DNA of 57,276 nucleotides from Gemmatimonadota bacterium (lineage in GTDB: Bacteria > JAAXHH01): contig JAPPBT010000034.1 in the NCBI GenBank assembly GCA_026702745.1, positions 1 through 57,276 on the forward strand, read 5' to 3'. Below the pieces are notes generated by a model. The model searched no databases, had not been told where the DNA came from, and saw nothing but the letters and a program-made list of their open reading frames with translations. This document shows, one piece after another, positions 8,478-16,840 of the stretch. The position numbers and the translations under genes are program-made. How positions within the stretch are numbered: position 1 is the first letter of the stretch; each line of letters starts with the position of its first letter.

Positions 8478-9167
8478 ATGTCTATGAGCAGAATTAGAGA
8501 GCTATCCGGCTCACTGGATAAGATTGTAAGGTTCCTGGCATATCACACGCCAAGACCCTTCAGGGATTTCATATTACCCACTTATCCTTATGCGATTAAC
8601 CCCGCCATGCTTTCTTTTCTGACCCAGGCTATTGACAAAAACCGGGGAAAGGGTGGCGCCGTGTGTGAGATCGGTGTCGGATGGGGACATACTTCCGTTT
8701 TCCTTCTGGAACATATGCGCAGTGCGGGATACAATGACAAAGTGGTTTTCGTCGATACCTTTCGAGGTTTTACGTCGGAGTCGATGGACCATGAAGTAGC
8801 GCATCGCGGTAAACTCAAAGGGGAGATCGACCGTTTTGGATACGCGTCTCCAATTGTCTACGAGAAGAACCTGCGAAAGCAAGGATATGATTACTTCGAA
8901 GTCATTGCCGGTAATTGTGAGAAAGTGGACTGGGCACGTTTCGGTACCCTGGCTGTAGTTCTTCTTGACGTCGACCTATATCTACCGACGATTAGGACAC
9001 TGGAAGCAATATATCCCTTACTTGTACCTGGCGGTGTCATACTGATCGACGACTGTCAGCCGGATCAGACGTTTGACGGCGCGTTGCAGGCCTATATTGA
9101 GTTTACCAAGGCCAGGGACCTGCCCTTTGAAATCGTCGGAGGGAAAGCGGGACTCATAACCGGATAA
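8478..9167 (+). CDS. TylF/MycF-like class I SAM-dependent methyltransferase
   Basis: 229 residues. It has a SAM-binding motif CEIGVGWGHTSVFLL near residue 65, VVFVDTFRGFTSES, and the TylF-type metal/substrate segment VVLLDVDLYLPTIRTLEAIYPLLVPGGVILIDDC. The family O-methylates sugars or small molecules in a metal-dependent way. The target here is unknown. Codon composition is also lower in G+C than average, like the LRR lipoprotein 79 bases upstream, so the two may have arrived together. A second in-frame ATG lies two codons downstream of the chosen start. Confidence 0.8.
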   Translation: MSMSRIRELSGSLDKIVRFLAYHTPRPFRDFILPTYPYAINPAMLSFLTQAIDKNRGKGGAVCEIGVGWGHTSVFLLEHMRSAGYNDKVVFVDTFRGFTSESMDHEVAHRGKLKGEIDRFGYASPIVYEKNLRKQGYDYFEVIAGNCEKVDWARFGTLAVVLLDVDLYLPTIRTLEAIYPLLVPGGVILIDDCQPDQTFDGALQAYIEFTKARDLPFEIVGGKAGLITG

Positions 9168-9173
9168 CACCTC

Positions 9174-10103
9174 ATGGAAAGCACCGGGCAAATGGCAGAC
9201 GCCGCCGGCGATGGATCCCATCGCGCGGGGTTCGTGGCCCTGGTCGGGAAGCCGAACGTGGGCAAGTCCACCCTGATGAACGCGCTGCTGCAGCACCGGC
9301 TTTCCATCGTGACGCCGAGGCCCCAGACGACCCGCCAGCGGGTACTGGGCATTCTGACGAAAGACGAATGCCAGGTCCTTTTCCTCGATACGCCCGGACT
9401 GCTCGAACCCGGCTACCGGCTCCAGGAATACATGCTGCAGTCCGCGGTCCATACGCTGCACGACTCGGACGCGGCCGTGGCCATCGTGGACGCCACACGT
9501 TTCGAACGCGATCTCGACGACCGGGTCGCCGGCTTCCTCGAGCAGAGCCGCGGACCGGTCATCCTGGCCATCAACAAGATCGACCGGATACCCAGGACTT
9601 CCCTGCTGCCCATGATCGAACGGGCCGCGGGCCGGTTCCCCTTCACCGAAATCGTGCCCGTGTCCGCCCTCAAGGGAGATGGCCTCGAACCGCTTTTGTC
9701 CGCCGTGATCCGCGTGCTTCCGGCGGGTCCGGCGCTCTACCCCGCCGACATGCTCTCGGACCAGCCGGAGCGGTTCTTCGCGGGAGAAATCATCCGCGAG
9801 CACCTGTTCCTGGCCCTGCGCGAGGAACTGCCCTACGCGTCGGCCGTGATCGTCGAGGATTTCACGGACCGACCCAACGGCACGGCGTTCATCCAGGCCG
9901 GCATCATCATCGAACGGGATTCCCAGAAGGGCATCATCATCGGCAAGAACGGGCGCATGCTAAAACGCATCGGATCGTCCGCGAGGAAGGCCATCGTCGA
10001 ATTCCTGGACCGCCCCGTCTACCTCGACCTGCGGGTCAAGGTCCGGCCCTCCTGGCGGAAGAAAGAGCAGGAGCTGAGGCGGCTGGGCTACAGCGGGCGA
10101 TGA
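9174..10103 (+). CDS. era: GTPase Era
   Basis: Ribosome-assembly GTPase that binds the 3' end of 16S rRNA. The G1 loop GKPNVGKST lies at residues 25-33, then TTRQRVLGI (G2), DTPGLLEPG (G3), NKIDRI (G4) and SALKGDG (G5). It ends in a KH domain with GKNGRMLKRIGSSARKAI. The 309-residue length is normal. The first 18 residues are a variable leader, and an ATG at 9192 is an alternative start. It begins six bases after the methyltransferase stop. Confidence 0.97.
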   Translation: MESTGQMADAAGDGSHRAGFVALVGKPNVGKSTLMNALLQHRLSIVTPRPQTTRQRVLGILTKDECQVLFLDTPGLLEPGYRLQEYMLQSAVHTLHDSDAAVAIVDATRFERDLDDRVAGFLEQSRGPVILAINKIDRIPRTSLLPMIERAAGRFPFTEIVPVSALKGDGLEPLLSAVIRVLPAGPALYPADMLSDQPERFFAGEIIREHLFLALREELPYASAVIVEDFTDRPNGTAFIQAGIIIERDSQKGIIIGKNGRMLKRIGSSARKAIVEFLDRPVYLDLRVKVRPSWRKKEQELRRLGYSGR

Positions 10104-10119
10104 GCGGCGGGACGCGAGG

Positions 10120-11139
10120 TCACGCCGGCCCCCGCAGCGCAGCGCCAAGTCGCTCGCCGGCCAGCCCGATGTAGCGTTCCAGGTCCTCCCACAGCGCCTC
10201 CGGCGGCCGGGGTTCGTTCCAGGGCTGGACCGCCTGCCGGCCGTAACCTTCGATCAGGGTCAGGATCCTTACGCACCACTGCACGGGTAGTATGGCCTGG
10301 TACACTTCTATCTTTTCGCGCGCGTGGGGGTCGGTGATTCGTTCACAGTAATCCGCGATGGCCTGCTCCCGCAGCCCCGCTTCCAGGTCCGTGCTCTCCG
10401 GATGCCAGAAGAAACCTGCGACCTCGTAGAACGGGTCCATGATCCCCGCGTGTTCCCAGTCGATCAGCGCGACGCGGTCCGGATCCGCTTTGATCACGTT
10501 GGCCGGCCGGAAATCCCCGTGACACAGCCGGGGCGTTGCGTCCGCCCATAGCGCGGGCCGCAGGTCCATCCTGTCCAGGCCCCTTCTCAGGTCGAGCAGC
10601 CGGTCCACTGTCCGGCGAAAGGACGGGTCGTTCATGGCGGCGGACGCGTACAGCGTGCGCAGGGTCTCATCCATGTACCGGAGGCAGTCTTCGGGACGGG
10701 ACGGACCCGCCGACTGAGCCAGCACCGGATCGCCGGGATTCCGAATACCGTGTACACGGGTCACGATCCCAAGGAGCCGGTCGAGGTCTTCCCGGTTCAT
10801 CCCGGCGGGCTCCACCGGCGATCCCGGGAGTTTCTCGTAGATCAGCACGGGCGCATTCAGTCCGGCGGCCCGTGCGTCCGCCGATACGGCGACCGGCACG
10901 CCTTCCAGGGTGGAAAGCCGCCTCATAACGGCGTATTCCCGTTCAAGGCGCCGGACGCGGTCATGCGGATACACCTTGAGGAGGTAGGACCCGCCGCCTG
11001 TATCTACTTCGAATATACGGTTGTTGAATCCGCCCGCCATCGGCAGGATACGGTGCTGTCCGGCGGCGAACGCGTGTCCGTTTGAAGCCAGCCGGGCCAG
11101 GTAACTTGAAACGGCCTCAGGGGCCGATGGTTGATTCAT
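10120..11139 (-). CDS. Aminoglycoside-phosphotransferase-family (APH/ChoK-like) kinase
   Basis: 339 residues with a protein-kinase-like fold. It has the N-terminal strand MAGGFNNRIFEVDTGGGSYLLKVYP, the catalytic Brenner motif LCHGDFRPANVIKADPDRVALIDWEHAG and a helical C-lobe. Family members phosphorylate small-molecule hydroxyls (antibiotics, choline, sugars). The substrate is not predictable. I take the ATG at 11139 because the nine extra residues of the frame from 11166 are coded by a tandem repeat. It is convergent with era. Confidence 0.82.
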   Translation of the reverse strand: MNQPSAPEAVSSYLARLASNGHAFAAGQHRILPMAGGFNNRIFEVDTGGGSYLLKVYPHDRVRRLEREYAVMRRLSTLEGVPVAVSADARAAGLNAPVLIYEKLPGSPVEPAGMNREDLDRLLGIVTRVHGIRNPGDPVLAQSAGPSRPEDCLRYMDETLRTLYASAAMNDPSFRRTVDRLLDLRRGLDRMDLRPALWADATPRLCHGDFRPANVIKADPDRVALIDWEHAGIMDPFYEVAGFFWHPESTDLEAGLREQAIADYCERITDPHAREKIEVYQAILPVQWCVRILTLIEGYGRQAVQPWNEPRPPEALWEDLERYIGLAGERLGAALRGPA

Positions 11140-11146
11140 GGCTGGC

Positions 11147-11168
11147 GGTCTCCACCCGGTCTCCACCC
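11147..11168. repeat. Two-copy 11-base tandem repeat before the APH-like gene
   Basis: GGTCTCCACCC occurs twice in tandem immediately upstream of the start codon at 11139. Confidence 0.7.
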
Positions 11169-11330
11169 GGCCTTTTCCGATTGCCCACGGTACTTGAGGT
11201 CCGTATCTTCAGTGCTCAGAACCTGCGGCCGGCTTGGTCAGCATGACCGGCCTGGTCCACGCCCGGCCTGTCCTGGATTCCGGGGTGTTTCGAGATGAGA
11301 TCCCTTTACCTTATTCGGCGCGCCACAAAT

Positions 11331-11457
11331 CGCCTGGTCCGCCTGGTCCGCCTGGTCCGCCTGGTCCGCCTGTCCCGGTTCCTGACGCTCGGGACGGCCG
11401 CCAATCGCCTGGTCCGCATGACCCGCTCGGTCCGGTTCCTGACGCTCAGGACGGCCG
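11331..11457. repeat. Nested tandem repeats at the 5' end of the M48 protease gene
   Basis: Four to five 9-base units (CGCCTGGTC) at 11331-11378. A second level repeats a roughly 25-base segment at 11376-11400 and 11433-11457 (period 57). If translated, the first array codes an Arg-Leu-Val string. Confidence 0.85.
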
Positions 11458-12275
11458 TCGCACTGCTCTCCGTCTTCCTGCTGGCGACGTCGGGCTGTGG
11501 CAGCGTTTTTAAAGACGTCAACGTGCTTTCCGAGTCGGATGAAATCGCGCTCGGGCGCGAGTTTTCGAGAGAGATCGAAAGGGAGCTCAAGCTGTACCGG
11601 GACCCGGAGGTGGTCCGCTACGTCGACGAACTGTGCCAGGCCCTCGCCCTGCATTCCAAACGTTCGAATATACCTTACTACATAAAGGTCGTGGATACGG
11701 ATGAAGTCAACGCCTTTGCCCTTCCCGGCGGCTTTCTCTACGTCAACCGGGGGCTCATTTCCATCTCCGGAACCGAGGCGGAACTGGCCGGGGTGATCGC
11801 CCATGAAATCGCCCACGTGGTAGCGCGCCACGGGGCCAAGGCCCTGACCAGGCAACTCGGGCTGGAGATCATTCTGGGCTTGATATCGGGACGAAACCCC
11901 ACGGGCGTCCGGCGCGTTGCGTCGCAACTGGCCGGAGTCGGGGGCATCCTCTCCATGCTGCACCATTCCCGGGAGGCGGAACGGGAGGCAGACGCTCTCG
12001 CGGTCGTGAACCTCCGGGAGGCCGGTTACGATCCCGAGGGCTTCTCGGTGTTCTTCGAGAAACTGCTTGAGATCAACGACCGTGATCCCGGTGCGTTTGC
12101 TACCCTGTTCACCACCCATCCACCGAGCAGGGAACGTATCGAGAACACCCGTAAACAGGCCGCGGCGCTGCCGGTCCTGGAGGGACTGATTACGGATTCG
12201 GAACGGTTCAGGCAGGTCAAGGACATGCTGCCGCCGCTTGAGAAAAACCCACTGGAAAACGAGAAAGCAGAATAA
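11418..12275 (+). CDS. M48-family metalloprotease lipoprotein
   Basis: A 285-residue zinc protease of the BepA/YcaL/LoiP type, probably acting on envelope proteins in the periplasm. The signal peptide ends at a lipobox-like ATSGC (cysteine 27). The HEIAH zinc motif is at residues 129-133, and a third ligand lies in SREAEREADALAV about 50 residues later. The frame is open from 11295, but that start would add 41 residues of repeat-derived Arg-Leu-Val sequence before the signal peptide. The ATG at 11418 gives a normal signal. Neither start has a good Shine-Dalgarno, so this choice is uncertain. Confidence 0.88.
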   Translation: MTRSVRFLTLRTAVALLSVFLLATSGCGSVFKDVNVLSESDEIALGREFSREIERELKLYRDPEVVRYVDELCQALALHSKRSNIPYYIKVVDTDEVNAFALPGGFLYVNRGLISISGTEAELAGVIAHEIAHVVARHGAKALTRQLGLEIILGLISGRNPTGVRRVASQLAGVGGILSMLHHSREAEREADALAVVNLREAGYDPEGFSVFFEKLLEINDRDPGAFATLFTTHPPSRERIENTRKQAAALPVLEGLITDSERFRQVKDMLPPLEKNPLENEKAE

Positions 12276-12317
12276 CCGGCCGCATGCGACGCACGGTTCG
12301 CAAAGGCCGATCAGTAC

Positions 12318-13463
12318 ATGCCAACAGTCATCGAAAACCAATCCGGCATACTGCTTCGCGGCGGGACCGTCGTGGACCCGTCGCAGGCATTGAACCGAAT
12401 CTGCGACGTCGCCATACGCGACGGCTCGATTTCGGCCGTCGGCGACGGCCTGCCGGACGATGGCCACCGCGTCATTGACGTGTCCGGGCGATACGTCTTC
12501 CCCGGCCTGGTCGACCTGCACGCCCATATCTGCTGGGGGTTCACCGACATCGGACTGGTGCCGGACGACATCTGTCCCTCCACCGGGGTGACGGCCATCG
12601 TGGACGCCGGCAGCTCGAGCTGGCCGAGTCAGAACGCCTTCCGCAGTAACGTGGCGGAACCATCCAGGACACGGGTCTTCGGTTTCTCCAATATCTCCAG
12701 CGTGGGCATCCCGACGGCGGGCACACCCGAACTGGCCAGCCTGCGGTTCGTGGACGTGGACCGGTCCGTGGCCGCGGTGGCCGGGAACCGGGACCTCATG
12801 ACCGGCATCAAGATCCGCATGGGCCGGCACCTCATCGGCGACAATGGGATCGAACCGATGCACCTGGCGGTGGAGGCGGCCGGGCAACTCGGCGTCCCCG
12901 TCATGGTCCACGTAGGCAATACGCCCTGTCCCCTGGCCGGTATCATGGACCTGCTCCGGCCGGGCGACATCATCACGCACACCTATCACGGCCACCCCCA
13001 CGGCATCCTCGACGATCACCGGGCTATCTGGGAAGACGTCATCGAGGGGCGGTCCCGGGGCATCCTGATGGATGTGGGGCACGGCGCCGGCAGCTTCAGT
13101 TTCGACGTGGCCAAATCGGCCTTCGAACAGGGGTTCTTCCCGGACGCCATCAGCACGGACCTGTACACCGTGAACGTCAACGGACCGGTTTTCGACCTGC
13201 CGACCACCATGTCCAAGATGCTGAACCTGGGTATGCCCCTCGAAGACATCGTAGAGAGCACGACCTCCATACCGGCCGCGGCGATCGGGAGAAACGAGCT
13301 GGGCACGCTCCGTCCGGGCGCGGCCGCCGACGTGGCAGTATTCGAACTGGAAGAAGGCGAATTCGAATTCAGCGATTCGCACGGGAACCGCCGAAGGTGG
13401 CCGCGGCGCCTGACCTGTGAAATGACCCTGCTGGACGGGGAAATCGTATTTGAACGGAGATAA
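12318..13463 (+). CDS. Amidohydrolase/deacetylase-family metallohydrolase (dihydroorotase-like)
   Basis: A 381-residue amidohydrolase-superfamily TIM barrel. Its N-terminal beta-sandwich (LLRGGTVVDPSQALNRICDVAIRDGSISAVG) leads into the metal motif FPGLVDLHAHICWG, then VMVHVGNTPCP, ITHTYHGHP and the late aspartate in AISTDLYTVNV. The C-terminal GTLRPGAAADVAVFELEEGE closes the sandwich. The pattern resembles the amidohydrolase/deacetylase subgroup near dihydroorotase and D-aminoacylase. The natural substrate is unknown. Confidence 0.85.
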   Translation: MPTVIENQSGILLRGGTVVDPSQALNRICDVAIRDGSISAVGDGLPDDGHRVIDVSGRYVFPGLVDLHAHICWGFTDIGLVPDDICPSTGVTAIVDAGSSSWPSQNAFRSNVAEPSRTRVFGFSNISSVGIPTAGTPELASLRFVDVDRSVAAVAGNRDLMTGIKIRMGRHLIGDNGIEPMHLAVEAAGQLGVPVMVHVGNTPCPLAGIMDLLRPGDIITHTYHGHPHGILDDHRAIWEDVIEGRSRGILMDVGHGAGSFSFDVAKSAFEQGFFPDAISTDLYTVNVNGPVFDLPTTMSKMLNLGMPLEDIVESTTSIPAAAIGRNELGTLRPGAAADVAVFELEEGEFEFSDSHGNRRRWPRRLTCEMTLLDGEIVFERR

Positions 13464-13469
13464 TACACC

Positions 13470-14093
13470 ATGAAAGCCAGGTACTGGGTGGGCGGATGCC
13501 TGTCCGCGATCATCCTGCTCGCCGTAATCGCCGGCGCAGCCTACTATTTCCTCCTTCAGGCGAGTGATGAGCTGGTGGACACCTACACAAGCCCGGAACC
13601 CCGCGATTTCGCCCGCGCGGAGGAGGGACGGGATGAAGTACTTTCCGTAATCGACCGGTTCCGGGATTTCGCCATTGCCCTCGAACGGGGCGAGGAGACC
13701 GAGCGCTTTTCGCTGTCGGCAGACGACATCAATGCCCTCCTGGAAAATGAGGACCTGCTGCGGGAGTTCCACGGGATGGCGCGCGTGGACATCCAGGACG
13801 ACAGGCTGCTGGCCGAGATCAGCGTGCCCCTCGACCTGTTCAACGAACGATTCGAGGGCAGGTACCTCAACGGCACGGGCGAACTCTCCATCGAGATGAA
13901 GGACGACCGACTCGAAGTCAACATCGACCGGCTGGAGGTCGGCGGCCGGAACATTCCCGAAGAGTTCATGAATGAGATCCGGAAGAACAACCTGGTTGAT
14001 ACCCTTCTCCAGGATCCCTCCCTGGAGCGGTTCATGGGCCTGGTGAAGTCCGTGAAGGTCGAGGACGGCCGGGTCGTCATCGAGCCCAAATAG
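13470..14093 (+). CDS. Membrane-anchored protein of unknown function
   Basis: 207 residues. One N-terminal membrane segment (residues about 7-30) is followed by an acidic soluble domain with alternating beta strands (VDIQDDRLLAEISVPLDL, GELSIEMKDDRLEVNIDRLEVGG) that looks lipid-binding-barrel or AsmA-like, though I cannot assign a family. It starts six bases after the amidohydrolase stop, so it is probably in the same transcript. The soluble part would face the periplasm. Confidence 0.75.
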   Translation: MKARYWVGGCLSAIILLAVIAGAAYYFLLQASDELVDTYTSPEPRDFARAEEGRDEVLSVIDRFRDFAIALERGEETERFSLSADDINALLENEDLLREFHGMARVDIQDDRLLAEISVPLDLFNERFEGRYLNGTGELSIEMKDDRLEVNIDRLEVGGRNIPEEFMNEIRKNNLVDTLLQDPSLERFMGLVKSVKVEDGRVVIEPK

Positions 14094-14189
14094 GGACGTG
14101 ACCAGACACGGTCCGGCCCAGACAGGATCTGGGACCAGGTAGCACACGGCCCAGATAGCACCGGGCCTTCGCACCGCGGAAACCTCCAC

Positions 14190-15035
14190 ATGCCCGTCCT
14201 CCTCGCCATCGCCCTGCACGCGGAAGCACGGCCCGTGATCGAACGGTTCCGCCTGAAGCAGGACGCTTCCTCAGGCCTGCCCGTTTTCCGGCGGGACGAA
14301 GTATGGCTCACCGTGACGGGCACGGGGAGTATGAAGTCAGCCATCGCAACTGCCTGTCTGCTTACACGGGTCGAACAGGATGAAGACACGGTCCTGTTCA
14401 ACCTCGGCATCGCCGGCCATACGCAGAAGGCGGGGGAAGGTCCCGTTTCGGTGGGAGACCGGTTCCTCGCGAACAAGATCACGGAGCGGAGCACGGGCCG
14501 TTCCTTCTTCCCCGACCTGTTGGCGAGAACGTCCCTGGCGGAATCCGTGGTCACCACCGTGGAACACCCCCTGGACCGGGCCGATGCCGGGACCGTGGAA
14601 CCGGGCCTGGCCGACATGGAGGCGGCCGGGTTCTACCAAGCGGCGGCGCCCTTCCTCCCGCCCCACCGGATCGGGTGCGTGAAGGTCGTTTCCGACCACC
14701 TTGAAACGCGGCGGCTCGACAAAAACCGGGTAGGCGAACTGATCGCGGGCGCCCTGGATGAATTCGAAGCAGCTGTCGCGGCCTACAGGTCGATCGACGA
14801 TGGGGGGCCGGACGTATTGACCGACGCGGACCTGCAACTCGTAGAAGACATCCGCGACCGGCTGCGTCTGACGGCCAGCCGGCACCGGATGCTGTCCGAC
14901 CTGGCCCGGTCCTACAAGCTCCACACCGGGTCGGCCCTGCCCGATCTGACGCGGTTTACCCACGTCTCGGTGAATACGAGACAGGAAGGCGATGCGCAAT
15001 TTGAGCGACTTCGAGGCATCCTCTCGGTGGAGTAA
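14190..15035 (+). CDS. Nucleoside-phosphorylase-like protein linked to the SplB-like gene
   Basis: 281 residues. The N-terminal 190 resemble the PNP/MTA nucleosidase fold: LLAIALHAEARPVIERF, a TGTGSMKSAIATACLL glycine-rich turn, FNLGIAGH, VEPGLADMEAAGFYQAA (the family ME substrate motif) and CVKVVSDHLE. The last 75 residues form an additional helical segment not seen in plain nucleosidases. It probably cleaves or senses an N-glycosidic nucleoside. Its 3' end overlaps the next gene by 44 bases, indicating tight coupling with the radical SAM enzyme. Confidence 0.72.
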   Translation: MPVLLAIALHAEARPVIERFRLKQDASSGLPVFRRDEVWLTVTGTGSMKSAIATACLLTRVEQDEDTVLFNLGIAGHTQKAGEGPVSVGDRFLANKITERSTGRSFFPDLLARTSLAESVVTTVEHPLDRADAGTVEPGLADMEAAGFYQAAAPFLPPHRIGCVKVVSDHLETRRLDKNRVGELIAGALDEFEAAVAAYRSIDDGGPDVLTDADLQLVEDIRDRLRLTASRHRMLSDLARSYKLHTGSALPDLTRFTHVSVNTRQEGDAQFERLRGILSVE

Positions 15036-16032
15036 CTTCTCCCACCTCTACATCGAGCGCGGCGCGATGGAATACCCGCTCACGCGGCGCATCCGTGAAC
15101 GCTTCGCCAGGGCCCGAGTGGTGGAGATCGACGACTACAAAACGGTCTTCGCCCGGCCGCGGCAGCGGTTCCAGGCGCAGAAGGAGAGCATGAAACTGAT
15201 CCTGGCCGTGAAGAAAGACCGGTTCCTGTACGACGGATCGGGAAACAGCCAGGACTTCAGCCTCGAGGACTTCCACTACAACACGCTCATGTTCAACTGC
15301 GTGTACAACTGCGACTACTGCTATCTCCAAGGCATGTACCCCTCGGCGAATATCGTGGTTTTCGTGAACCTTGTAGACTATTTTACCGCGACGCGCGAGG
15401 GCATACGCGGCAGGTCGAACCCTGCGCAGCCGTTTTACCTGTGCATCTCGTACGACACCGACCTGCTCGCTTTCGAATCGGTCGTACCTTATTGCCGCGC
15501 GTGGATCGAATTCGCCCGCGAGGAGCCGGACCTGCTGATCGAGATCCGTACCAAGAGCGCCGCGTACCACGCCATCCGGGATCTGCCGCCCACGGACCGC
15601 GTCATCCTGGCCTGGACACTGTCTCCCGAACCGGTCGCCGCGCGTTACGAACACGGGACGGCGCCGCTCCACCGGAGGCTGGAGGCCGTCCGGTCGGCCA
15701 TAGACGACGGCTGGCCGGTCCGTCTCTGCTTCGACCCGGTCCTGGCCGTTCCGTCATGGTCCACCCTTTACGGGGACCTGGTCGAGGAGGTCGTCCGGCG
15801 GATCGACCCGGCCGAGGTTCGCGACGTGACCGTCGGCGCCTTCCGCCTGTCGAAGCACCATTTCCAGCGAATGAGACGCCAGCGGAAGGATACGCCGCTT
15901 CTGTACGGCGAATTCGTGCAGGAGGACGCGACCGTGACCTACCCCGCCGAACGTCGGGAGGAGATGACCGCCTTCATGCGACGGCGCCTGGGAGACCACT
16001 TCGGAGAGGAGCGGATCTTCGCATGGACGTAG
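14992..16032 (+). CDS. Spore-photoproduct-lyase-like radical SAM protein
   Basis: 346 residues. The N-terminus HLYIERGAMEYPLTRRIRERF matches the start of Bacillus SplB. The radical SAM cluster motif is C103-x3-C107-x2-C110 in FNCVYNCDYCYLQ, the C-x3-C-x2-C form of SPL rather than a UV photolyase. Conserved segments FYLCISYDTDLLAFE and TKSAAYHAIRDLP follow. The activity could be repair of 5-thyminyl-dihydrothymine lesions, but in a probable non-sporulating organism an alternative radical reaction is equally plausible. It overlaps the phosphorylase-like gene upstream and the SDR gene downstream. Confidence 0.85.
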   Translation: MRNLSDFEASSRWSNFSHLYIERGAMEYPLTRRIRERFARARVVEIDDYKTVFARPRQRFQAQKESMKLILAVKKDRFLYDGSGNSQDFSLEDFHYNTLMFNCVYNCDYCYLQGMYPSANIVVFVNLVDYFTATREGIRGRSNPAQPFYLCISYDTDLLAFESVVPYCRAWIEFAREEPDLLIEIRTKSAAYHAIRDLPPTDRVILAWTLSPEPVAARYEHGTAPLHRRLEAVRSAIDDGWPVRLCFDPVLAVPSWSTLYGDLVEEVVRRIDPAEVRDVTVGAFRLSKHHFQRMRRQRKDTPLLYGEFVQEDATVTYPAERREEMTAFMRRRLGDHFGEERIFAWT

Positions 16033-16742
16033 CACTGGTCACCGGTGCTTCCTCCGGGATCGGCCTGGCTATCGCCGCGCGCCTGGTCGAGATGGGCTGC
16101 GACGTATATGGATATGCACGGGACCATGGGAAGACCGCATTCCACCACGCCCGGTTCAAAGCGATCGAATGCGACATTACCGATACCAAGGGCCTGCTGG
16201 ACCGCACCGAGGAACTGCTCAGAACGGCCGGAGGCCTGAAGATCCTGGTCAACAACGCCGGCGTCGGTTTCTTCGGTCCCCACGCCGCCATGGCGCCCGA
16301 CCGGATAGAACGCATGGTCCGGACCAACCTGATCGCGCCCATGGTCCTGACCCGGGCGACCCTGCGGCACCTGGAGGCATCCAGGGGGTATGTCGTCAAC
16401 ATCGCATCGACCGCGGCGTTGAGTCCCGGTCCCTTCGGGGCCGCCTACGGCGCGACGAAGGCCGGTCTCCACCAGTTCGGGCAGGCGCTCTTCAGCGAGG
16501 TGCGCAAGAGCGGCGTCCGGGTGGTGACCCTGTACCCGGACATGACCCGGACGCCGTTCTACGACCACGCGGATTTCGAGCCCGGTGAGGATCCCGGAGC
16601 CCACATCACGCCCGAATGTGTGGCCGACGCCGTCGCACAGGCCGTGGACCAGCGGGAGGGGACGGTGATTACGCAGATCGTCCTCCGGCCGCAACGGACG
16701 CAGGTAGCCCGCAAGGGTCCGTCTCGGCGGGAGAAGGAATGA
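16023..16742 (+). CDS. Short-chain dehydrogenase/reductase (SDR)
   Basis: 239 residues, classical SDR. It has the TGASSGIG cofactor loop near residue 8, NNAGVG, a catalytic serine in VNIASTAAL and the YxxxK pair in AAYGATKAGL. NAD(P)H-dependent oxidoreductase, substrate unknown. Its ATG overlaps the end of the SplB-like gene by ten bases, so the phosphorylase-like, SplB-like and SDR genes form one translational unit. Confidence 0.88.
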   Translation: MDVALVTGASSGIGLAIAARLVEMGCDVYGYARDHGKTAFHHARFKAIECDITDTKGLLDRTEELLRTAGGLKILVNNAGVGFFGPHAAMAPDRIERMVRTNLIAPMVLTRATLRHLEASRGYVVNIASTAALSPGPFGAAYGATKAGLHQFGQALFSEVRKSGVRVVTLYPDMTRTPFYDHADFEPGEDPGAHITPECVADAVAQAVDQREGTVITQIVLRPQRTQVARKGPSRREKE

Positions 16743-16769
16743 CCGACCGCATGCGAAACCGCACGAACG

Positions 16770-16815
16770 AACACCCGGGTTCCGGTGTTTTGGCTAAAGA
16801 ACAAATCGTTTAGCC
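16770..16815. other. Pair of adjacent hairpins between the SDR and MOSC genes
   Basis: Two perfect inverted repeats: AACACC/GGTGTT (16770-16775 with 16784-16789) and GGCTAAA/TTTAGCC (16792-16798 with 16809-16815). There is no uridine run after them, so they may be processing or weak termination signals. Confidence 0.5.
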
Positions 16816-16840
16816 GACAGCTTTCTCGAAAGGAACATCC

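Noticed and set aside
11238-14219. A 993-codon open frame on the minus strand
   Set aside because: It lies antisense to the M48 protease, amidohydrolase and membrane protein, all with clear motifs. It has no motif of its own and is expected from GC-rich codon bias.
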